Below are positions 34,341-42,739 of a DNA stretch of 64,000 nt, piece by piece. The position numbers and the translations under genes were made by a program. The DNA lies in the NCBI GenBank assembly GCA_945863875.1, contig CAMBBS010000001.1:186001-250000 (forward strand), in the 5' to 3' direction. The stretch comes from Desulfopila aestuarii DSM 18488. GTDB lineage: Bacteria; Desulfobacterota; Desulfobulbia; Desulfobulbales; Desulfocapsaceae. The notes beneath the pieces were generated by a model. The model worked only from the letters and a program-made list of their open reading frames with translations, was not told the origin of the DNA and made no database searches. Every line of letters begins with the position of its first letter. Position 1 is the first letter of the stretch.

Positions 34341-35396
34341 ATGCTGCTCTATATCCTGAAAAGAATCCTTCTAATGGTACCGACTTTACTCGGAGTGATG
34401 GTGGTCACTTTTGTCATCACCCAGTTTGTACCCGGTGGTCCGGTTGAGAAGATGATCGGGGAAATTGAGGGACTTGGCGCAGGCGGCGGGGAGGTGAGAG
34501 CCGGGGCATCGACACTGTACCGCGGAGATTCCGGGCTAGATGAAGAAAAAATCGATCGGTTGAAAAAACTCTACGGTTTCGATCAGCCGCCCCTGGCCCG
34601 TTTTGTTACAATGATGAAGAAGTATTTCGTCTTTGATTTTGGCACCTCCTATTACTACCATCAAAGTGTTGCCGAGCTGGTCATCTCCCGGCTGCCGGTC
34701 TCCATGTCGCTCGGTTTGTGGGGCTTTGTGATTGTCTATGGCGTCTGTATTCCTCTGGGCATTAAAAAGGCCGTGGCGGATGGTTCGCGATTTGATGTCG
34801 TCAGCTCCTCTGTTATCCTTGTCGGCTATGCCATTCCCGGATTTGTTCTGGGCATCCTGTTGATTGTTCTCTTTGGCGGGGGCAGCTTCTGGTCTATTTT
34901 TCCGTTGCGCGGTCTGGTCTCCGATAACTGGAACGAGCTCAGTCTCGGCATGAAAATAGTTGACTACCTCTGGCACATGGTTTTGCCGATCACCGCCACC
35001 GCCGTGGGCAGTCTCGCGGTTATGACCATGCTGACGAAAAACTCATTTCTTGAGGAGATTCGCAAACAATATGTTCTTACCGCCAGGGCCAAAGGTCTCT
35101 CGGAGACCCAGGTGCTGTATAAGCATGTATTTAGAAATGGTATTATTCCTATCATAACCGGTTTCCCAGGCTATTTCGTCGCCTCGTTTTTCACCGGCAG
35201 CCTGCTCATCGAAACTATTTTTTCCTTGAACGGCATGGGGCTGCTCGCCTACGAATCCGTGCTCAACCGTGACTACCCGGTGGTTCTTGGAACCCTCTAT
35301 TTTTTCACCCTGATTGGCCTGATCTCGCGTTTGCTCTCCGATTTGAGCTACGTGCTGGTCGACCCGCGCATCAGTTTCGAGGGCCTCGATGAATAG
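34341..35396 (+). CDS. yejB: ABC transporter permease, YejB type
   Basis: A 351-residue peptide/antimicrobial-peptide-type permease. The N terminus has M-L-L-Y-I-L-K-R-I-L-L-M-V-P and F-V-P-G-G-P-V-E-K-M, the latter being the hallmark of YejB. The EAA loop that contacts the ATPase is visible in the second half (Y-V-L-T-A-R-A-K-G-L-S). It overlaps the next permease gene by 8 bases. No substrate-binding protein (YejA) or ATPase (YejF) gene is present in the surrounding sequence, so these must be encoded elsewhere. Confidence 0.9.
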   Translation: MLLYILKRILLMVPTLLGVMVVTFVITQFVPGGPVEKMIGEIEGLGAGGGEVRAGASTLYRGDSGLDEEKIDRLKKLYGFDQPPLARFVTMMKKYFVFDFGTSYYYHQSVAELVISRLPVSMSLGLWGFVIVYGVCIPLGIKKAVADGSRFDVVSSSVILVGYAIPGFVLGILLIVLFGGGSFWSIFPLRGLVSDNWNELSLGMKIVDYLWHMVLPITATAVGSLAVMTMLTKNSFLEEIRKQYVLTARAKGLSETQVLYKHVFRNGIIPIITGFPGYFVASFFTGSLLIETIFSLNGMGLLAYESVLNRDYPVVLGTLYFFTLIGLISRLLSDLSYVLVDPRISFEGLDE

Positions 35397-36444
35397 CGCA
35401 CATCCAGGAGCCAAACTGAAACTGGCGACAGCAAGGCGCAGAACCAAGGTCTGGCAGCGCTTTAAGCGCAACAGGCGAGGCTATTACAGCCTCCTGCTCT
35501 TTGCCATCCTGTTCGGCTTGAGTTTGTCGGCGGAACTGATCAGCAACGATTCGCCCCTTCTGGTAAAATACAACGGCACATTTTACTATCCGGTTTTTGT
35601 CTCGTATCCAGAGGTTACTTTCGGCGGCGACTTTGCGACGGAAACCGACTATCGGGATCCTTATATCCTTCAGAAAATCAGTGAATCCGGCAACTTCGTT
35701 GTTTTTCCCCCCAACAGGAACAGTTATAATACCATCAACCAGCAAATCGTCGGACCGGTTCCTTCGCCGCCAACCAGGCAGAATTTTTTCGGTACCGACG
35801 ACAGGGGCAGGGACGTTCTGGCAAGAATTATCTACGGTTTCAGGCTGAGCATTCTCTTTGGTCTGGCGCTCACCTTTACCGGGACTCTGGTCGGCATCGT
35901 CGCCGGGGCGGTCCAGGGCTATCTCGGCGGCCGCACGGATCTCATCTTTCAGCGGTTCATTGAAATCTGGGGGGCGATGCCGGAACTCTATCTGCTGATA
36001 ATTTTTGCCTCGATATTTCAACCAAGTATACTGCTCCTGCTGGTACTCCTCTCCCTGTTCAGCTGGATGGGCTTGTCGGACTATGTGCGGGCGGAATTTC
36101 TCCGGGGCAGAAATCTCGAATATGTCAAGGCCGCCCGCGCCCTTGGCGTTGGCAATATGACGATCATGTGGCGGCATCTGTTGCCAAATGGCCTCACTCC
36201 GGTTATTACCTTTCTTCCTTTCCGCATTTCCGCGGCGATACTCGCCCTCACCAGTCTTGATTTTTTAGGACTTGGTGTGCCGCCGTCGACGCCGAGTCTT
36301 GGTGAACTGCTTGCGCAGGGCAAGGGAAATATTGAGGCGTGGTGGCTTTCATTATCCGCTTTTATGGTTCTCGTCGGAATGTTAATACTTTTGATCTTTA
36401 TCGGCGAAGCGTTGCGAGAAACCTATGATCCGAGGAAAAATTGA
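35389..36444 (+). CDS. yejE: ABC transporter permease, YejE type
   Basis: A 351-residue partner of YejB. It has the long N-terminal periplasmic segment typical of YejE (including Y-P-E-V-T-F-G-G-D-F) and the F-F-G-T-D-D-R-G-R-D-V-L-A-R motif, then the permease core with EAA loop (Y-V-K-A-A-R-A-L-G-V). Its ATG lies inside the end of yejB, so the two are translationally coupled. It is followed by the Mla operon, which has its own promoter. Confidence 0.9.
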   Translation: MNSAHPGAKLKLATARRRTKVWQRFKRNRRGYYSLLLFAILFGLSLSAELISNDSPLLVKYNGTFYYPVFVSYPEVTFGGDFATETDYRDPYILQKISESGNFVVFPPNRNSYNTINQQIVGPVPSPPTRQNFFGTDDRGRDVLARIIYGFRLSILFGLALTFTGTLVGIVAGAVQGYLGGRTDLIFQRFIEIWGAMPELYLLIIFASIFQPSILLLLVLLSLFSWMGLSDYVRAEFLRGRNLEYVKAARALGVGNMTIMWRHLLPNGLTPVITFLPFRISAAILALTSLDFLGLGVPPSTPSLGELLAQGKGNIEAWWLSLSAFMVLVGMLILLIFIGEALRETYDPRKN

Positions 36445-36537
36445 ATGCGGCGTTGGTAGAGATATATCGTCCCAAAGCCGCTGTTTTTGTGGTGCAAATT
36501 TTATTATTTCGAATTAAAGAGGAAGAATGTCTTGGCA

Positions 36538-36566
36538 TTGACATCTTGCCTGGCACAATATATCCT
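36538..36566 (+). promoter_or_regulatory. Sigma-70 promoter of the Mla operon
   Basis: TTGACA (36538-36543), 17-base spacer, TATCCT (36561-36566), about 62 bp before the mlaE start. The -35 box is perfect. Confidence 0.65.
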
Positions 36567-36628
36567 AGTGCCGTAATGTGTCGTTGACAAAACTTCCTCT
36601 TCTCCTCTTTATTTATGGCTGGTCACCG

Positions 36629-37420
36629 ATGAAAAGTAACCCGATAGCTCGGCTCGGTGATACCGGACTGTATGTGCTGACTGATCTTGGACGCATGGCG
36701 TTTTTTCTGCTGCATGCTTTTCGCGGATTATTCAGGCGCCCGTTCCGGGTGAGAGAACTTGTGCGCCAGGTGCACTTTATCGGTGCCGGTTCCCTGGTGG
36801 TGATATTTTTTACCGCATTGTCCACGGGGATGGTACTGGGACTGCAGGGCTATTATTCCCTGAATAAGTTTGGCGCCGAGGGGATGCTTGGCTCTGCGGT
36901 TTCCCTCACCCTGATCATGGAACTCGGCCCCGTGCTGACGGCTTTAATGGTTGCCGGGCGGGCCGGTTCGGCCATCTGCGCCGAAATCGGTATCATGCGG
37001 ATTTCCGAGCAGATTGATGCCCTGGACTGTATGGCTATCGATCCCTTTCGATATTTCATTACCCCGAAGTTTCTCGCCATGCTTATCGCCATGCCCCTGC
37101 TGACGGCTGTTTTCGATGTGGTCGGCATTTTCGGCGGCTATATAGCCGGTGTGGGATTGATGGATGTCAGTCCCGGCAGCTATATTCAGGGCATGCAGAG
37201 CAGCGTCACCAACCATGACATCCGGCTTGGCATAATCAAATCCTTTGTCTTTGCCCTTTTGGTCGTCTGGATCTGTTCCGCACGGGGATATTTTGTCGGG
37301 GTGATTCGAGGCGCCGGATTCGGTGCGGAAAGTGTCAGTCGAGTAACCACCCAGGCAGTCGTCTTCTCCTCTATCTCGGTACTTGTTTTTGATTATCTTT
37401 TGACGGCGGTCCTGCTATAA
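36629..37420 (+). CDS. mlaE: Phospholipid transport permease MlaE
   Basis: Inner-membrane permease of the Mla system, which moves phospholipids between the inner and outer membranes. The 263-residue protein has the usual N terminus (I-A-R-L-G near the start), the interface helix, and five to six hydrophobic helices with the conserved M-E-L-G-P-V-L-T-A-L-M-V-A-G-R-A-G-S-A-I segment (about 92-111) and E-I-G-I-M-R-I-S-E-Q-I-D-A-L. The start at 36629 gives the family N terminus; a GTG 51 bases upstream is less likely. Its stop overlaps the mlaF start by one base. Confidence 0.93.
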   Translation: MKSNPIARLGDTGLYVLTDLGRMAFFLLHAFRGLFRRPFRVRELVRQVHFIGAGSLVVIFFTALSTGMVLGLQGYYSLNKFGAEGMLGSAVSLTLIMELGPVLTALMVAGRAGSAICAEIGIMRISEQIDALDCMAIDPFRYFITPKFLAMLIAMPLLTAVFDVVGIFGGYIAGVGLMDVSPGSYIQGMQSSVTNHDIRLGIIKSFVFALLVVWICSARGYFVGVIRGAGFGAESVSRVTTQAVVFSSISVLVFDYLLTAVLL

Positions 37421-38199
37421 TGACTTCTGCTATTGCATTTAAAAATGTCGTCAAGTCCTTTGCCAAAAGAGATGGCGGCATCCAGTACGTCCTTGACGGC
37501 GTCGATTTTTCTATTCCGGCCGGCAAAACGACGGTGATTGCCGGCGGGAGCGGGACGGGAAAGAGTGTCACGCTGAAACTTGTCCTCGGCCTTATGCAGG
37601 TTGATTCCGGGCAGATTTTCATCAAGGGCAGGGATGTTACCGCACTGAGAGGACGAGAGCTTGAACAGCTCCGCGCCGAGTTTGGCGTCTTGTTTCAGGG
37701 AGGGGCGCTTTTTGATTCGCTGACTGTTTTTGAAAATGTTGCTCTGCCGCTGCGAGAACGCACGAAAAAAAGTGCAGAAGAGATTCAGGATCGGGTGGCA
37801 ACGACGCTTGCGCAATTTGAACTCACCGGTCATGAGGAAAAATATCCAGCCCAGCTGAGTGGCGGTATGCAAAAGCGGGTGGGACTGGCCCGTGCCATGC
37901 AGCTTCAACCTTCAATTATGCTTTTCGATGAACCGACCACAGGTCTTGATCCGGTTATGAGCCAGGAGATTTATCATCTTTTTGCCAGAACCAAGGCCGA
38001 GTTTGGTTTTACCTCAATTATCGTCAGCCACGACATACCGAAAATATTTAATCTGGCAGATCAGGTCATACTCTTGCACAATGGGAAGATGGATGTATTT
38101 GGCAGCCCTGAGGAAATTCAGTGGTCCGAAAAACCGTATATCCAGGAATTTGTCCAAAAAACGATGGGAGACATTTATCAAAGTCACCTGGTGGAATAA
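37420..38199 (+). CDS. mlaF: Phospholipid transport ATPase MlaF
   Basis: A 259-residue ABC ATPase with Walker A G-G-S-G-T-G-K-S near 44, Q-loop F-Q-G-G-A-L-F-D-S, signature L-S-G-G-M-Q-K-R near 149, Walker B I-M-L-F-D-E-P-T-T and switch histidine (V-S-H-D). The sequence F-Q-G-G-A-L-F is typical of MlaF. The stop-start overlaps with mlaE (before) and mlaD (after) are TAATG, so the three are translationally coupled. Confidence 0.95.
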   Translation: MTSAIAFKNVVKSFAKRDGGIQYVLDGVDFSIPAGKTTVIAGGSGTGKSVTLKLVLGLMQVDSGQIFIKGRDVTALRGRELEQLRAEFGVLFQGGALFDSLTVFENVALPLRERTKKSAEEIQDRVATTLAQFELTGHEEKYPAQLSGGMQKRVGLARAMQLQPSIMLFDEPTTGLDPVMSQEIYHLFARTKAEFGFTSIIVSHDIPKIFNLADQVILLHNGKMDVFGSPEEIQWSEKPYIQEFVQKTMGDIYQSHLVE

Positions 38200-38651
38200 T
38201 GAAAAAAAATACTTTGGAAATGGGCGTTGGCCTGTTTATGATTATCGGCTTTGCCGCTTTTGTCTATCTTGCTTTACAGTTAGGCGAGGTGTCGTTTTTG
38301 ACGAGGGGTAAAACCTATGTCCTCAAGGCCGAATTTGACAATGTTGCCGGCGTGAAAAAAGGTGCTGCCGTGCAGGTTGCGGGTGTCGATGTGGGGGAGG
38401 TGAGCGTCATAGAGCTCGGCCCATTGGATGTGGCGATCCTGTCGCTGCAAATCGCAAACAAAGTCAAGGTCCCCAAGGATTCAATGGCTTCGGTAAAGTC
38501 ACAGGGAATAATTGGCGATAAATATATCCAGTTGAGCCTTGGCGGTGACGAAGAGCTGTTTCAACCCGGAGAGGTGATAGTCGAGACCGAGTCATCGCTC
38601 GACATTGAGTCGCTTATCAGCAAATTTGCATTCGGCAGTGTCGAGCAGTAA
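38199..38651 (+). CDS. mlaD: MCE-domain protein MlaD
   Basis: Membrane-anchored substrate-binding protein of the Mla system that forms a hexameric ring. The 150-residue protein has an N-terminal membrane helix (M-G-V-G-L-F-M-I-I-G-F-A-A-F-V-Y-L-A) and one MCE domain (about 37-118; F-D-N-V-A-G-V-K-K-G-A-A-V-Q-V-A-G-V and G-D-K-Y-I). The ATG at 38199 overlaps the mlaF stop. It is about 30 residues shorter than E. coli MlaD, mainly at the C terminus. Confidence 0.93.
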   Translation: MKKNTLEMGVGLFMIIGFAAFVYLALQLGEVSFLTRGKTYVLKAEFDNVAGVKKGAAVQVAGVDVGEVSVIELGPLDVAILSLQIANKVKVPKDSMASVKSQGIIGDKYIQLSLGGDEELFQPGEVIVETESSLDIESLISKFAFGSVEQ

Positions 38652-38716
38652 GGGTTTCTGGACTCTTGCCGGTGATTAATTTTCAGCGTCAATTTTTTAT
38701 ACTATTGAGATCTAAC

Positions 38717-39325
38717 ATGGGAAAATTACTTTTATTGTTTGTCGTTTTTGGGAGTCTGTCACTTGCAACGGCAGATGCCGAAGAGCTCACTCCAACTGCT
38801 TTTCTTAAACCTGTCCTCCATGATATTCAGGCTGTTTTGGAAGATGAAAGCTTGCAGGGCAATGCGCATCTGGTCGAGCGGCGGAACAAGATCATGTCGC
38901 TTATTAAACGAGGGTTCGATTTCAGGGAAATGTCAAAACGTGTCCTCGGCAAAACCTGGCGGCAGATTAACGACCAGGAACGGGATAATTTTACTGTGCT
39001 CATGACAAAGTTTCTCGAAAATGTCTATCTCGGCAAACTTGAGGGGTATTCTGGCAAGGATGTGGAGTTTGTCGCGGAAACAGTAAAAGGCGACCGGGCC
39101 CAGGTTACGACCCTTATCGAAAACGATAACGTGAAAATCCCATTACATTATATTATGAATAAAACTGCTTCAGGATGGATGGTCTACGATATCAACATAG
39201 AGGGTGTCAGCCTGATAAAGAACTATCAGGAACAATTTAAATCCATACTGCGCAAAGATGATTACCAGGGGCTGGTGAAAGTCTTGGAAGAAAAGAACCG
39301 TTCTTTTGTCCTGGAGGCGCAATAG
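38717..39325 (+). CDS. mlaC: Periplasmic phospholipid carrier MlaC
   Basis: Periplasmic shuttle that carries phospholipids between the MlaD ring and the outer membrane. The 202-residue protein starts with a signal peptide (L-L-L-L-F-V-V-F-G-S-L-S-L-A-T-A-D-A) and has the family segments F-R-E-M-S-K-R-V-L-G-K-T-W and the C-terminal D-I-N-I-E-G-V-S-L-I-K-N-Y-Q-E-Q-F. ATG 38717 was chosen because it begins the signal peptide; the frame is open 51 bases earlier. It is the fourth gene of the operon; MlaB is not present. Confidence 0.92.
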   Translation: MGKLLLLFVVFGSLSLATADAEELTPTAFLKPVLHDIQAVLEDESLQGNAHLVERRNKIMSLIKRGFDFREMSKRVLGKTWRQINDQERDNFTVLMTKFLENVYLGKLEGYSGKDVEFVAETVKGDRAQVTTLIENDNVKIPLHYIMNKTASGWMVYDINIEGVSLIKNYQEQFKSILRKDDYQGLVKVLEEKNRSFVLEAQ

Positions 39326-39332
39326 ACCTGTC

Positions 39333-39782
39333 ATGGTTGTCTATAGTGAGGAGTTACAGCAGCGTTGTTTTGCTTTTCTTGACAAAGAGGAGGCGGAAAC
39401 CCTTCTGACGACCATGCAGCGCGTTTGCTATGCAGCCGGTACAGTTGTCTTTGAAAAAGGAGCTGCCGCTGACTGTATGTACTTTCTGCACACCGGCAAG
39501 GTGGCCGTGCAAATGAAAACAGGATTTGGCGAGAAGATGCAGGTAGTCGCTCTGCTTGATCCGGGTGCGCCTGTTGGCGAGAAAGGACTGCTTGGGCGGC
39601 GGACCCGCGGTGCTACCGTGGTGGCGGTGAAGGATTCCGAGCTTCTCGTCTTTCCGAGGGAGGCGTTTGATATCTTGGTTGAGGAAGCGCCGGCCTTGAT
39701 AATCAAAACACTCAAATGGCTGTTACAGAGGGTGTCATTGCGCCTCGAGAAGAGCTCCGAGCGGCTTACCCACGTTCTCTGA
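39333..39782 (+). CDS. Stand-alone cyclic-nucleotide-binding domain protein
   Basis: A 149-residue protein that consists of a single cNMP-binding beta-roll followed by a short helix. The core is typical (F-E-K-G-A-A-A-D-C-M-Y-F-L-H-T-G-K-V-A-V, then P-V-G-E-K-G-L-L), and the phosphate-binding cassette has G-E-x-G-L-L and R-R-T-R-G-A-T-V. No helix-turn-helix follows, unlike Crp. It lies 7 bp after mlaC and appears to be the last gene of the Mla operon, which suggests control of lipid transport by a nucleotide; ligand and target are not known. Confidence 0.8.
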   Translation: MVVYSEELQQRCFAFLDKEEAETLLTTMQRVCYAAGTVVFEKGAAADCMYFLHTGKVAVQMKTGFGEKMQVVALLDPGAPVGEKGLLGRRTRGATVVAVKDSELLVFPREAFDILVEEAPALIIKTLKWLLQRVSLRLEKSSERLTHVL

Positions 39783-39970
39783 TTCAGGGCGGCTTGATTT
39801 TTTTGGTTATATCTGTGTCGTCAACTGCATGAGAATACTTCCTTTTATAAGACCTGCCGAATTGATTTTACCCGCTATGTTGTTTTTTTCTAGCCAATCT
39901 GAGATAAATTGATTATTTTTCCTTTCTTTTATTTTTTTGATTCGCCGCCGATTTTGATTTTTGTTGCTTT

Positions 39971-40486
39971 ATGAAACTGTTTTTTGAGGCAATCACCGGG
40001 AGAGCTGGTCGATTCACACTACAGGACAGCTCATGGTTCTCCGATGGAGAGGATGATCTTCACCTCATAGCCACGGCACATATTTGTGTTGTCAGGCGTG
40101 ACAGCGAGACTGTGCATCTCCAGGGTAATATAGCAGGCCACCGTTCAGCCGCCTGCGACCGGTGCGGGGAACCGGTCACAGAAAATGTCGATTGGGATTT
40201 TGTGTACCTGGTGACAACCAGAAAAGAACAGAGCTATGAACAGCAGGAGATGGAGTGTGGTGATGAAGACGCCATGACACTGTATCTCAAGGAAGCGGAA
40301 ATAGATGTTGATGAGATCCTGCGTGAGCAGTCCTATCTGGCTCTCCCGTTAAGGACCCTCTGTAGTGAAGATTGTAAAGGTATCTGTGCCGGATGTGGGA
40401 TTGCATTGAACAGTGGCGGCTGTGCTTGCTCTTTGGAGAAGAGTGATTCACCTTTTGCTGTTCTGAAAAAACTCACCAACCGTTGA
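39971..40486 (+). CDS. yceD: YceD/DUF177-family protein
   Basis: A 171-residue member of the DUF177 (YceD) family, almost always encoded just before rpmF. It has a CxxC pair near 59 (C-D-R-C-G-E) and a second cysteine cluster at the C terminus (C-S-E-D-C-K-G-I-C-A-G-C-G), which suggests metal binding. The family is linked to large-subunit ribosome/rRNA biogenesis in bacteria and plants. Its stop lies 47 bp before rpmF. Confidence 0.9.
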   Translation: MKLFFEAITGRAGRFTLQDSSWFSDGEDDLHLIATAHICVVRRDSETVHLQGNIAGHRSAACDRCGEPVTENVDWDFVYLVTTRKEQSYEQQEMECGDEDAMTLYLKEAEIDVDEILREQSYLALPLRTLCSEDCKGICAGCGIALNSGGCACSLEKSDSPFAVLKKLTNR

Positions 40487-40532
40487 TAAAATTAATAGCA
40501 AGGTATGATACATACCTAAGTTGGAGGATAAA

Positions 40533-40721
40533 ATGGCTTTACCAAAAAGAAGACACTCCCATTCCCGTACCCGAAAAAGACGGTCCCATGACGGCCTGAC
40601 CGCGCCCGGACTTTCACTGTGCGCTGATTGCGGGGAACCGAAAGAGCCCCATCGTTTATGCGGGAGCTGCGGCAAGTACAAAGGAAGAACTGTATACTCT
40701 CTTGATGCCGAAGTAAAATAG
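40533..40721 (+). CDS. rpmF: Ribosomal protein L32
   Basis: A 62-residue basic protein beginning M-A-L-P-K-R-R-H-S-H with a Zn ribbon of two CxxC pairs (C-A-D-C and C-G-S-C), as in bacterial L32 of the four-cysteine type. ATG 40533 follows TTGGAGG. The position yceD-rpmF-plsX is conserved in many bacteria. Confidence 0.96.
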   Translation: MALPKRRHSHSRTRKRRSHDGLTAPGLSLCADCGEPKEPHRLCGSCGKYKGRTVYSLDAEVK

Positions 40722-40730
40722 GAGAATGGT

Positions 40731-41750
40731 GTGCAAATAGCCCTGGATGCCATGGGTGGGGACTATGGCTCAGAGGAATTGATTGCCGGGGCACTGCTTG
40801 CCGTCAAACAGACTGGTCTGAGCGTAAGCCTGGTTGGAGACGAAAGTCTTCTCCGCAAGCACCTTGACGTCTTAAATCCCGATTCCAAGTCAGAAAAGCT
40901 GATCAAGATCGTTCATTCATCCCAAGTAATTGAGATGAATGAACACCCGGTTGATGCAATTCGCAAGAAGAAAGATGCCTCCATCATGGTCGCCTTCGAC
41001 CTTGTTCGCCGTGGGGAGGCCGATGCCGCGGTCAGTGCCGGCAATTCCGGGGCAACGCTCGCTGCGGCAACGCGCAAGCTCGGCCGCCTGGAGGGAATCT
41101 CCCGTCCGGGTATTGCGTCGATTTTTCCGACCCTTAAAAAACCCGTGGTGCTCATGGATATAGGCGCCAACGTTGATTGCCGTCCCCAGCATCTTTTTCA
41201 GTTCGGCGTGATGGCCGCGGCGTTTTCCCGTATTAATGATGTGAAAAATCCTCGTGTCGGTTTGCTGTCCATCGGTGAAGAGACCGGCAAGGGCAACAGT
41301 CTGATAAAAGAGACCTATCCGCTTTTGGAAAAAAGTACCTTGAACTTCATCGGCAATGTCGAAGGGCGCGATGTGTTCCAGGGCGAAGTGGATGTTATTG
41401 TCTGCGACGGCTTTGTCGGTAATGTCTGTCTCAAGGTAAGCGAGGGACTGGCCGAGGCCGCCATGCAGATGCTCAGGGATGAAATCGTCAAATCCTTTCG
41501 CGCGAAAATTGGCTATTTGCTTGCAAGGCATGCTTTTAAGGCGTTTAAAAAGCGGGTGGATTACGCTGAATATGGCGGGGCGCCACTGCTGGGAATTGAT
41601 GGAATAGGAATAATATGCCATGGCAAGTCCAGTGCTCAGGCGATAAAAAACGCCCTTCTCGAAGCCGCTAAAATGGCCAGGGGTAATATCAATAAGGATA
41701 TTCTTGATAGTCTTGCCGCCAGCAATAATGTCCAACATTTGGAGATGTAA
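40731..41750 (+). CDS. plsX: Phosphate acyltransferase PlsX
   Basis: Makes acyl-phosphate from acyl-ACP for phospholipid synthesis. The 339-residue protein has the typical N terminus (I-A-L-D-A-M-G-G-D), S-A-G-N-S-G-A, G-A-N-V-D-C-R-P and D-G-F-V-G-N-V. The start is GTG at 40731, with AGGAG upstream; no in-frame ATG is available. The stop overlaps the fabH start (TAATG). Confidence 0.96.
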   Translation: MQIALDAMGGDYGSEELIAGALLAVKQTGLSVSLVGDESLLRKHLDVLNPDSKSEKLIKIVHSSQVIEMNEHPVDAIRKKKDASIMVAFDLVRRGEADAAVSAGNSGATLAAATRKLGRLEGISRPGIASIFPTLKKPVVLMDIGANVDCRPQHLFQFGVMAAAFSRINDVKNPRVGLLSIGEETGKGNSLIKETYPLLEKSTLNFIGNVEGRDVFQGEVDVIVCDGFVGNVCLKVSEGLAEAAMQMLRDEIVKSFRAKIGYLLARHAFKAFKKRVDYAEYGGAPLLGIDGIGIICHGKSSAQAIKNALLEAAKMARGNINKDILDSLAASNNVQHLEM

Positions 41751-42724
41751 TGGGAACTGTTGTACTCGGGACCGGTTCATGTTTGCCTGAAAAGGTTCTC
41801 ACCAATCTAGAACTCGAATCGATTGTTGATACGAGTGCCGAATGGATAAAAAGCCGAACAGGCATTGAAAGCAGGCATATCGGCGGTAAGGGAGAAAAAA
41901 CATATCAGCTGGCTACCCAGGCGGCACAAAAAGCCCTCGACTCTGCCGGCGTAGCAGCTGAGGAAATTGGCCTGATAGTTCTCGGCACGATAAGTTCTCA
42001 TATGCTGATGCCCTCGAGTGCCTGCTTCGTGCAGAAAGAACTCGGGGCGAAAAATGCGTTTGCCTACGATATAAATGCGGCCTGTTCCGGGTTTTTATAC
42101 GGCATGGACCTCGCCGATAAATATATCAAGGCCGATCACGCCATGAAGGTGCTGGTGATTGGTGCGGAGACGCTGTCGAGCCGTCTCAACTGGCAGGACA
42201 GAAACACCTGTATTCTTTTTGGCGATGGTGCCGGGGCAGCGGTTCTCGGCTACTCGCCCACCGACCGCGGCATAATCGGCTCGAACATGCATTCGGACGG
42301 CAGCCTGTGGCAACTTCTCTGCATGCATGCTCCGGAAAGCCTGAATCCTGATCTTGTCGTTGACGGCAACGCCGGCGCGTATATTCAGATGGAAGGGCGG
42401 GAGGTGTTCAAGCATGCGGTGCGCGCCATGGCAGATGCCGTAAGTGGGTTACTCGAAAGGGAAAAGATCAGCAGAGAATCTTTGAGTCTCGTTATTCCGC
42501 ATCAGGCGAATATGCGCATTCTCAACAATTTGATTGATCGGCTGCATATCCCACAGAGTAAAGTATTTATAAACGTATCCAAGTATGGTAATACATCCGC
42601 TGCATCAATCCCTATTGCGCTTGATGAAGCACATGGCAGTGGTTTGATTGCACAAGGCGATACAATTTTGTTCTGTTCCTTCGGCGGCGGTTTCACCTGG
42701 GGAGCAACCCTGATCAAGTGGTAA
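41750..42724 (+). CDS. fabH: 3-oxoacyl-ACP synthase III (KASIII)
   Basis: Condenses an acyl-CoA primer with malonyl-ACP to begin fatty acid synthesis. The 324-residue protein has the catalytic triad Cys112 (N-A-A-C-S-G-F), His (I-P-H-Q-A-N-M-R-I, near 247) and Asn (Y-G-N-T-S-A-A-S-I). It starts at ATG 41750 inside the plsX stop. In an organism rich in propionyl-CoA it could use that primer and give odd-chain fatty acids; this is inference. Confidence 0.96.
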   Translation: MGTVVLGTGSCLPEKVLTNLELESIVDTSAEWIKSRTGIESRHIGGKGEKTYQLATQAAQKALDSAGVAAEEIGLIVLGTISSHMLMPSSACFVQKELGAKNAFAYDINAACSGFLYGMDLADKYIKADHAMKVLVIGAETLSSRLNWQDRNTCILFGDGAGAAVLGYSPTDRGIIGSNMHSDGSLWQLLCMHAPESLNPDLVVDGNAGAYIQMEGREVFKHAVRAMADAVSGLLEREKISRESLSLVIPHQANMRILNNLIDRLHIPQSKVFINVSKYGNTSAASIPIALDEAHGSGLIAQGDTILFCSFGGGFTWGATLIKW

Positions 42725-42739
42725 ACAGGAGATATGAGG

